28,630 nucleotides of DNA from CAJOLV01 sp045631885 (GTDB lineage: Bacteria > Bacillota_I > Bacilli_A > RFN20 > CAG-826): the NCBI GenBank assembly GCA_045631885.1, contig JAZQVN010000014.1, positions 1 through 28,630 of the forward strand, read 5' to 3'. This document shows positions 23,393 through 28,630 of this stretch, piece after piece. Numbering within the stretch: position 1 is the stretch's first letter; each line of letters opens with the position of its first letter. The notes beneath the pieces are model-generated. The model searched no databases. It was not told where the DNA came from and worked only from the letters and a program-made list of their open reading frames with translations. Made by a program: the position numbers and the translations under genes.

Positions 23393-23758
23393 ATGAAAAG
23401 AAAATCAAAACACGCTAATTCAAGGAGGATTAAAGAATTTCGTTATCACATTGTGATGGTAACGACTAAAAGTAAAAAGGTAAAAAAGATTAGGCATCCA
23501 GCTTATGCATTTTTAGAAAAAGGAAATCTATTTATTTATGTCAATATCACTCATTCAAAACAAGTTGATAATATTGAATTAATTGAACTCAGAAAAAACC
23601 CAAGACCGAAGGATAAGAAAAAGTCGTATAGATCCAAAGTATTTCGTCAAGATACAAAAGATACATTTGGAGAAAGAGAAAGAGGGTGGCATATTGACCC
23701 TCAAGATGACGAAGATATTAGAAGAGAATACAGGGAATCTCAAAAAATAAAAAAATGA
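23393..23758 (+). CDS. Small basic protein of unknown function
   Basis: 121 residues, strongly basic at the N-terminus (MKRKSKHANSRRIKEF). The centre could be a small beta-rich fold (RHPAYAFLEKGNLFIYVNIT), followed by IELRKNPRPKDKKKSY and an acidic/basic tail. I do not recognise the family. The basic character suits RNA or DNA binding. AGGAGG lies 6 bases before the ATG, a strong start. The TGA stop is the first part of RNA-like element R1, so the gene ends inside that element. It is the only plus-strand gene between two minus-strand blocks and may form a unit with the two repeats downstream. Confidence 0.72.
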   Translation: MKRKSKHANSRRIKEFRYHIVMVTTKSKKVKKIRHPAYAFLEKGNLFIYVNITHSKQVDNIELIELRKNPRPKDKKKSYRSKVFRQDTKDTFGERERGWHIDPQDDEDIRREYRESQKIKK

Positions 23759-23825
23759 TGATTCCGCCGATCAAGGGATACCTTGACTTATGAGCGCTGG
23801 AGAACTAAGCTCCTGTAAATCATCG
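23745..23825 (+). ncRNA. Structured RNA-like element R1
   Basis: R1 matches R2 (24114-24193) at 73 of 81 aligned columns. A closing stem ATGATGATT/AATCATCGT (nine pairs, one G-U) works as plus-strand RNA only; the minus strand would have an A-C mismatch there. Inside are the hairpins TCAAGG-GATA-CCTTGA and GGAG-N7-CTCC, with conserved unpaired stretches (CCGCCGA, CTTATGAGCGCT). The stop of the 121-residue gene lies in the 5' arm. No known riboswitch or RNA family was recognised. Confidence 0.6.
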
Positions 23826-24113
23826 TCAATATTAAAACACAATAAATATGTTTAGTCAACAGCATTCAAGGAGCAAAAGAAAACACGGTAACCCGTGTAC
23901 AAGAACAATAATGCATGTCTTTTGTTGGTTTATGAGTTTTTCATCGAAGCTCGCAGAGCATTATCTCGCAAGGTTTATTATCGACTAGACGCCAAGCTAC
24001 ATTACGTTACCAACAAACGTTGTCCAGCTAATCACCACAAGTGGTCAAACGCCATTTCAATAAGTTTGCATTTCAGCATAAATATTAAACCAAAACGAAA
24101 TGTAAATCGCAAG
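23826..24113 (+). other. Hairpin-rich spacer between R1 and R2
   Basis: No convincing gene. Several perfect inverted repeats occur: ACACGG-TAAC-CCGTGT (23882-23897), TTTGTTGGT (23921-23929) with ACCAACAAA (24009-24017), GCTC-GCA-GAGC (23949-23959) and ACCAC-AA-GTGGT (24034-24045). An open frame of 74 codons from a GTG at 23895 ends at the edge of R2, just as the 121-residue gene ends in R1, but it has no ribosome site. It may be a structured RNA or a decayed cassette. Confidence 0.4.
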
Positions 24114-24193
24114 AAATAAAAAAATGATGATTCCGCCGATCAAGGATTACCTTAACTTATTAGCGCTGGAGGACTAGCTCCTACAAATCATCG
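24114..24193 (+). ncRNA. Structured RNA-like element R2
   Basis: Second copy of R1, starting 369 bases after it, in the same orientation. The first 32 bases are identical, and so is the closing stem. Differences fall mainly in the loops and spacer. Its first hairpin is weaker (TCAAGG-ATTA-CCTTAA has a C-A mismatch); the second (GGAG-N6-CTCC) is kept. Similarity to the R1 flank continues for about 25 AT-rich bases. Confidence 0.6.
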
Positions 24194-24239
24194 TAATTAT
24201 TTAATCACAATTAAAGATCAAAAGGAATTAATATTTTTG

Positions 24240-24287
24240 GCTTAGGTGGCTCGTTTAAGTGTCGGGTGGGCTTATCTAGTTATTTAT
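24240..24287. repeat. 48-base dispersed repeat, copy B
   Basis: Same orientation as copy A (17817-17864), 6.4 kb away, 43 of 48 identical. The left terminator arm present at 17754-17766 is missing here, so this copy cannot form the long hairpin. It looks like a decayed or mobilised fragment of a terminator-containing element, or a dispersed repeat of this genome. Confidence 0.75.
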
Positions 24288-24302
24288 ATTTGTTTCATTT
24301 AC

Positions 24303-24326
24303 GTAATTTTTGTGATACAAAATTAC
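24303..24326. promoter_or_regulatory. Inverted repeat upstream of the GH3 gene
   Basis: GTAATTTT-N8-AAAATTAC is a perfect 8-base inverted repeat 27 bases upstream of the ATG at 24354. It could be an operator or a leader hairpin. No T-run follows directly, so a terminator is less likely. Confidence 0.4.
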
Positions 24327-24353
24327 TTAATAGTCATGTAAGGAGTATTATCT

Positions 24354-26078
24354 ATGAAACCTATCATCTCACTTATCGATTTCATCATGATAAAAGAAGG
24401 TAAAGGTGTCCTTAAATTTATCGAGGAAGAAAGTTTAAAAGAAAACGCGAATGAAGAAACTCTTTTAAAGATACTTCAAGATAACAAAGATACTGAATAT
24501 GGTAAGAAATACGATTTTGCTAATATTCATTCTTTTGAAGAATATAAAGCTAAGGTTCCTCTTTCAACATACGATGACTACGCTCCATACGTGGAGAGGA
24601 TGATTAAGAATAAGGAAGATAACCTTATTACTGCTTATGAAGTATTACAATACGCCGATACATCAGGCTCTATTGGAGTGCAAAAACACATACCAGTCAC
24701 TGATAAGATGATTGATATTCATAAGAAGTATTCTTTCGTCCGTAGCAAAGCTATCGCGCATGAATATTATAAAAAGACATTTGGTAAAGCCGTTCCACAT
24801 GAACGTGGATTAAACACCGTGGAATGTGAAAACACAGTCGCAGAAGACGGTAAGATTCATAGTTCTGCGACAGGCGCAGTCGCGAGAAGATATCGTAAAT
24901 TATTCGGTTTATTTTTAACTTCTCCAGATCCAGTCCACTTCCCAATCGGTGGAATGAATATGAACTATATGAAAGCGAGATTCGCTTTAGAAAGAGATAA
25001 TATCTGCTTTATGTTAAGCGCTTTCATGACTAACCTCGTAGATATTATGAATTTCATCAAAAACAATTGGGAAATCATCGTTGAAGATATCGCTAACGGG
25101 ACAATCAATGAAGAGATGTGCGAAGAGAAGTCTCGTCCAGCGATTATGAAATATGTTAAACCAAGACCAAAAAGAGCCGCGGAATTAAGAAAGATCTTCG
25201 AAGAAGGTTTTGACACTCCAATTATTCCAAGATTATGGCCAAAGATGTCTTGGGCGTGCGCGATTGGTAATGGTAGCTTCTCCTCATATTTAAAGAAATA
25301 TAAAGAATACGCTGGTGAAAATGTCGGTATCGATTACTTCGTTTACGCGGCGAGTGAAGGCATGTTTGCTGTCTGTATTGAAATGAATAAACCAGAGTTC
25401 TGTTTATTAACAGATTCCAGCTTCTTTGAATTTAGACCTGCCACCGCGGATGATGACGATAATAACACAGTGATGATGAACCAATTAGAAGTCGGTAAAG
25501 ATTATGAAGTTATCCTTACTAACTTAGGTGGTTTTTATCGATATAAGATTCAAGATGTTATTCGTGTATTAGGGTTTTACAATAACTTACCACTCATCAC
25601 ATTCGCTTATCGTAAAGGTCAATTAGCAAATATCGCTGGAGAAAAGACCACGGAAGAACATTTAAACGAAGCCGTCTTAGCGTTATCTAAAGAATTAGGC
25701 GTAGACTTCAATGACTTCTCCTTATATTTAGATACAGATAGACCATTATCTAGATATGTCTTACTCGTTGAACCAAGTAAACCAATGCCAATAGATAAAG
25801 ATGGTAAATACGCGGAAGCATTTAGACGCATTATTCGTGAAAAGAATAAAGAATATTCTGTCGTCGATGATAGAGGTTCATTAGATAAACCATTAGTTCT
25901 CATCCAACAAGAACAAACTCACGCTTTATGGAGAGAATATAAGATTATGAAAGGTTCTAGCGCTAACCAAGTTAAACCAGTGAGAATCTTAGACGTTCCA
26001 ATGAAACAAAAATTCTTCTTTAGTTTATTAGAACCAGGGCAAGAAATACCTAAATTACCATTCCTCAAAAAGAAATAA
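24354..26078 (+). CDS. GH3-family acyl-adenylate-forming protein
   Basis: 574 residues, the usual GH3 length. Plant GH3 enzymes activate carboxylic acids with ATP and join them to amino acids; bacterial members are common in gut Firmicutes and Bacteroidetes and their substrates are unknown. Family features seen are YADTSGSIGVQKHIPVT (ATP-binding loop), DSSFFEFRPA, NLGGFYRYKIQDVIRV and FAYRKGQLANIAGEKTTEEH. AAGGAG lies 8 bases before the ATG. It stands alone on the plus strand with its own terminator, and its codon use (more GCG and CGC) differs from the hsd region, as expected for a resident gene beside an island. Confidence 0.9.
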   Translation: MKPIISLIDFIMIKEGKGVLKFIEEESLKENANEETLLKILQDNKDTEYGKKYDFANIHSFEEYKAKVPLSTYDDYAPYVERMIKNKEDNLITAYEVLQYADTSGSIGVQKHIPVTDKMIDIHKKYSFVRSKAIAHEYYKKTFGKAVPHERGLNTVECENTVAEDGKIHSSATGAVARRYRKLFGLFLTSPDPVHFPIGGMNMNYMKARFALERDNICFMLSAFMTNLVDIMNFIKNNWEIIVEDIANGTINEEMCEEKSRPAIMKYVKPRPKRAAELRKIFEEGFDTPIIPRLWPKMSWACAIGNGSFSSYLKKYKEYAGENVGIDYFVYAASEGMFAVCIEMNKPEFCLLTDSSFFEFRPATADDDDNNTVMMNQLEVGKDYEVILTNLGGFYRYKIQDVIRVLGFYNNLPLITFAYRKGQLANIAGEKTTEEHLNEAVLALSKELGVDFNDFSLYLDTDRPLSRYVLLVEPSKPMPIDKDGKYAEAFRRIIREKNKEYSVVDDRGSLDKPLVLIQQEQTHALWREYKIMKGSSANQVKPVRILDVPMKQKFFFSLLEPGQEIPKLPFLKKK

Positions 26079-26100
26079 AGAGACAATCAAGTCTCTTTTT
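26077..26100 (+). terminator. Rho-independent terminator after the GH3 gene
   Basis: AAAGAGAC-AATCAA-GTCTCTTT followed by T residues directly overlaps the stop region of the gene. The A-rich left side means it can also work for the convergent minus-strand gene ending at 26107. Confidence 0.8.
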
Positions 26101-26106
26101 CTTTCA

Positions 26107-26946
26107 CTATTTTAATAATACTTTTTTGAATATTTCGTAATTGCTATCAGGACCATCCACTCTATCGATGATTGCAAACACTACTTTATTAAAATGATAT
26201 TTCTTTAACATATCTTTAAATGCTTGAGCGACAATATATGGGTCGTTATGGAATGCTCCACAACCCCAAGCTCCTAAAATTAGTGTTTCAACATTATTTG
26301 CTTTCGCGATTGATAATATTTTTGCAATACGAGAATGATATACTTCGATATCTATATCTTGACCTCTATGTCTTTGAGGAGCCGCGGAAGTTATCACATC
26401 CACTTTAAACCAATCTTTTTCCTCTAATAGATATTGTTTATTCGTGTCTTCTTTAAAGACCACTACTCCTGGTGTATAGATTAAATCATCATTACCAATA
26501 TCATCTAGTTCACCTTTTCGATAACTAGAGATATGCGCTTCATAATAAGATTCCTTCATCCCTTCTAAGCATCTATATAAAGTTGTTTTGCGACATAACT
26601 GCTCCTCTTGAGCGTTCGCTGAGTACGGTGAACCACCGATACTATGATTATTTGCAAAATTTAAGATAGCCACCTTTGTGCCAATATATTTCTCCGCGGC
26701 AATTAAGGTACTGCATTTAATTATTTCGATATCATTCGTAGGTCCATATTCCTCTACTGGTAATGGATCTTTTTCTAATAACAAGACTTGATTTGCTTTA
26801 GAAAATTTAATCGCATCAATTAATGTTTTATAAGAGGAACATAGATATAAAGTATGACCAAAAACTACCTTATTTAAATCCCATGGACTCTTATCAAGGC
26901 ATTCATCAATCATCTCGTTATATTCTTTAATTTCTTCAAAATTCAC
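26107..26946 (-). CDS. PARG-like (TIGR02452-type) ADP-ribose-processing macrodomain protein
   Basis: 279 residues. The segment VAILNFANNHSIGGSPYSAN continuing to AQEEQLCR (94-119), then YTPGVVVFK and LILGAWGCGAFHNDP, match the microbial poly(ADP-ribose) glycohydrolase/TIGR02452 family, which removes ADP-ribose from proteins. The QEE with catalytic Glu (113-115) is kept, but the GGG of the signature reads IGG (103-105), which may alter ligand binding. The start is GTG at 26944-26946 with AGGG about 10 bases upstream. It follows the acetyltransferase gene by 10 bases in one operon. A role in reversing ADP-ribosylation is likely; the target is unknown. It converges with the GH3 gene. Confidence 0.85.
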   Translation of the reverse strand: MNFEEIKEYNEMIDECLDKSPWDLNKVVFGHTLYLCSSYKTLIDAIKFSKANQVLLLEKDPLPVEEYGPTNDIEIIKCSTLIAAEKYIGTKVAILNFANNHSIGGSPYSANAQEEQLCRKTTLYRCLEGMKESYYEAHISSYRKGELDDIGNDDLIYTPGVVVFKEDTNKQYLLEEKDWFKVDVITSAAPQRHRGQDIDIEVYHSRIAKILSIAKANNVETLILGAWGCGAFHNDPYIVAQAFKDMLKKYHFNKVVFAIIDRVDGPDSNYEIFKKVLLK

Positions 26947-26956
26947 CGCAAAAACC

Positions 26957-27511
26957 CTATAAATTTTTAATTATTCGACATGGATTACCCACTGCGACAA
27001 CATTATTTGGAACATCTTTTGTTACAACGCTACCCGCGCCAATGATGGAGTTATCACCAATAGTAATGCCGGGCAATATTATCACTCCTGCACCTATCCA
27101 AACGTTGTTGCCAATATGAACATCTTTATTATATTGAAGACCTTGTCTTCTTAATTCTGGATCTAAAGGATGCGCCGCAGTAATGATTTGCACATTAGGT
27201 CCAATCATCACATTATTACCAATATAAATATGACCGTCATCAACAAGAGTGAGATTGAAATTAGAATAGAAGTCATTACCAATATGGACATGCTTACCAC
27301 CGAAGTTCGCATGGAATGGTAATTCAATATAAATATGCTCTCCAACTTCTGCGAATGTCTCTTTGATATATTTATTTCTCTCTTCTAGATGATGTGCATC
27401 AAGAGTATTGAAATAAGCGAGCTTTTGTAATAACTCCACTTGTTCACTTGTAATCTCTTTATCCGCGGGATTATAAATTTCTCCACGAATCATTTTTTCT
27501 TTTTCTGTCAT
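26957..27511 (-). CDS. Maltose/galactoside O-acetyltransferase-like hexapeptide enzyme
   Basis: 184 residues, the normal Maa/LacA length. The N-terminal KEKMIRGEIYNPADKE helix and the left-handed beta-helix hexapeptides (HIYIGNNVMIGPNVQI, DVHIGNNVWIGAGVIILPGI, GDNSIIGAGSVVTKDVP) are diagnostic. TAAHPLDPE carries the catalytic His (H114). It transfers acetyl from acetyl-CoA to a sugar hydroxyl, mainly in detoxification or envelope sugar modification. The ATG at 27511 has AGGT 7 bases upstream. It is the first gene of a two-gene operon with the macrodomain gene. It is divergent from the nuclease-like gene at 27559, with 47 bases between. Confidence 0.92.
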   Translation of the reverse strand: MTEKEKMIRGEIYNPADKEITSEQVELLQKLAYFNTLDAHHLEERNKYIKETFAEVGEHIYIELPFHANFGGKHVHIGNDFYSNFNLTLVDDGHIYIGNNVMIGPNVQIITAAHPLDPELRRQGLQYNKDVHIGNNVWIGAGVIILPGITIGDNSIIGAGSVVTKDVPNNVVAVGNPCRIIKNL

Positions 27512-27546
27512 AATGTTTACCTATAATGATTGTACCAAAGAATTGC

Positions 27547-27552
27547 TATAAT
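27547..27552 (+). promoter_or_regulatory. -10 element giving a probable leaderless mRNA
   Basis: TATAAT ends 6 bases before the ATG at 27559. Transcription from it would begin at or next to the start codon, and no ribosome site is present. A second TATAAT stands at 27522-27527 and could serve instead, with a leader of about 25 bases. Confidence 0.4.
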
Positions 27553-27558
27553 CGTTAT

Positions 27559-28630
27559 ATGAGAACTTTCATTATCAATAGAATGTATGCGGGAAGATAT
27601 ATCTCCGATAATTTAGGCGGAGAAGTTTTAAATCTCCTTCATGATGATCACGGACATAATTATGTGTTTGTTAATCCATATGGTTTTATTGATAGAAAGT
27701 ATGATGACACAGTGGAAGGGATCATCTTAACTAGATTAACAAAAGATGGTTGTTTTGAAATTCTTGGCATATCTCTCGTTGGTAAGGGTAGCCAAATCAC
27801 TTATCAAAAAGGAAATACTTTAAAAGAAAGATTTGAAAACGGCAAAGCCCATATTGAAGAATATGCATTAGAGAATGATATCCGTTATAGCGGGGTTCCT
27901 TTAATAGGCATCAATCAAGGCACCTTCTATGGCGCAGACCTAACATTCAAATCAAACGAACTCCTTCTTCCTAAAGAAGAACTATTTATCACCGATAGTC
28001 ATAATACAAATTATTTAATTGAGGGTAGTAAAGTCATCAATCTACCTGATAAGAGATTTCCAAAACAATCACTTCATTCATATATCACCGATATTGATAA
28101 CCCAGAAGCATTTAAGAAAATAAATGAATTAATTAACGATAATTCTTTATGGGATAAAGGAAGAATCAACAAAGTTGAAGAAGGCAAAATTATCGATAAA
28201 CATTTCAACTTTTTAGATATTATCCGTAAAGACTATGATGAATTAGCCTATTCAAATCTCTTTTCATACATCTTTAAGACCTATAGAGAAACTTTTATTG
28301 ATTTCTCTAATAAAATATTAGGAATCTCTATTTCCTCTTCTTATACAATATTTAGAGAGAAAGCGAATATTGATTTATTAATCGAGGATGAAAACGACAT
28401 CATCGTTATTGAAAATAAAATCAAATCTGGGATTAATGGAGTGTCTACTAGACATGACTTTTCAGAAGGTGGACAAGTTCAATCTCAATTACTTAAATAC
28501 TATGAATATATAGAAAACATTAAAGAGAATAAGAAAACCCACTACTTATTATTTGTTCCTAACTATAACAAGATAGATTTGAAATCGTATTCAGGTAGTA
28601 AACACTATGGAGTAATTAGATATAGTGAAA
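27559..28630 (+). CDS. PD-(D/E)XK nuclease-superfamily protein, 3' end outside the window
   Basis: Open from the ATG at 27559 to the window edge (357 codons). The N-terminal 180 residues are unrecognised (MRTFIINRMYAGRYISDNLG). From about residue 185 the sequence resembles PD-(D/E)XK (PDDEXK_4-like) nucleases: a helix with YIFKTYRETFIDF, then REKANIDLLIEDENDIIVIE, NKIKSG (Asp, then E-N-K), and QLLKYYEYI. It probably cuts DNA or is a related nuclease-fold protein of a defence or stress gene. No ribosome site precedes the ATG. The gene is divergent from the acetyltransferase operon. The true length is not known. Confidence 0.78.
   Translation, partial: MRTFIINRMYAGRYISDNLGGEVLNLLHDDHGHNYVFVNPYGFIDRKYDDTVEGIILTRLTKDGCFEILGISLVGKGSQITYQKGNTLKERFENGKAHIEEYALENDIRYSGVPLIGINQGTFYGADLTFKSNELLLPKEELFITDSHNTNYLIEGSKVINLPDKRFPKQSLHSYITDIDNPEAFKKINELINDNSLWDKGRINKVEEGKIIDKHFNFLDIIRKDYDELAYSNLFSYIFKTYRETFIDFSNKILGISISSSYTIFREKANIDLLIEDENDIIVIENKIKSGINGVSTRHDFSEGGQVQSQLLKYYEYIENIKENKKTHYLLFVPNYNKIDLKSYSGSKHYGVIRYSE

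Noticed and set aside
23895..24119. 74-codon gene from GTG
   Set aside because: There is no ribosome site, the composition is unconvincing, and the frame spans several strong hairpins. It is kept only as part of the spacer description.
23745..24193. Integron attC array
   Set aside because: The paired repeats after open frames are suggestive, but GTTRRRY/RYYYAAC cores were not found at the ends and there is no integrase in the window.
23393..24193. Type III toxin-antitoxin (ToxIN-like) locus
   Set aside because: The repeats follow the gene instead of preceding it, are longer than ToxI-type units, and the protein shows no ToxN features.
1..28630. CRISPR array, tRNA or rRNA genes, insertion sequence
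   Set aside because: No regularly spaced repeats with unique spacers, no tRNA or rRNA-like stretches, and no transposase were seen on either strand.

Overview
The window reads as the end of a contig from a low-GC bacterium of the Bacilli/Mollicutes type, probably an uncultured gut lineage. AT-rich genes are packed in operons. Shine-Dalgarno sites (GGAGG-like) are often clear, and ATG and GTG starts are both used. TGA is a normal stop (hsdM ends in TGA) and Trp is TGG, so this is not a Mycoplasma code. A lipoprotein with Listeria/Bacteroides-type surface repeats and a bacterial GH3 protein fit a gut Firmicute. No rRNA, tRNA, CRISPR array, integrase or transposase was seen.

The first 185 bases are not genomic as they stand. 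Bases 102-185 match an MGI/DNBSEQ library adapter pair around a 10-base barcode, and bases 1-101 are an exact copy of 186-286. Genuine sequence starts at 186, inside hsdS, so the stop codon of that gene as read here lies in adapter sequence.

From 186 to about 11 kb is a defence island, all on the minus strand. It holds a type I restriction-modification operon (hsdR-hsdM-hsdS). Next is a two-gene unit: a methyltransferase/specificity fusion with a broken catalytic motif IV and a small Rossmann-like partner, behind a promoter bracketed by two matching palindromic sites. Then come a reader-NUDIX-nuclease fusion (SRA/DUF3427-like, MutT-like, DUF3883-like), a PD-(D/E)XK protein with an acidic tandem-repeat linker, and three small unknown genes.

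From 11.3 to 17.7 kb is a second minus-strand operon: a nucleoside deoxyribosyltransferase-like enzyme, a large surface lipoprotein, a membrane-anchored HNH protein, a zinc-ribbon/PD-(D/E)XK-like nuclease, and a SWIM-XRE protein. From 17.85 to 21.3 kb is a third minus-strand operon of three overlapping genes: an XRE-like regulator with a long C-terminal region, a protein with two RX4H (HEPN-type) motifs, and a DEDDh exonuclease with a BRCT-like tail. It ends in a long hairpin terminator. These two operons and the two-gene unit are the best candidates for undescribed systems.

From 21.4 to 23.1 kb lie a C-terminal gene remnant and two exported or membrane proteins of unknown function. On the plus strand, 23.4-24.3 kb holds a small basic protein gene and two tandem copies of an ~80-base structured RNA-like element about 370 bases apart, then a decayed copy of the repeat found at the 17.8 kb terminator. 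The right end looks more ordinary: a GH3-family adenylate-forming enzyme, a PARG/macrodomain-like protein with a sugar O-acetyltransferase, and a truncated PD-(D/E)XK-like nuclease gene running off the window. All functions are inferred from sequence motifs; no database search was possible.
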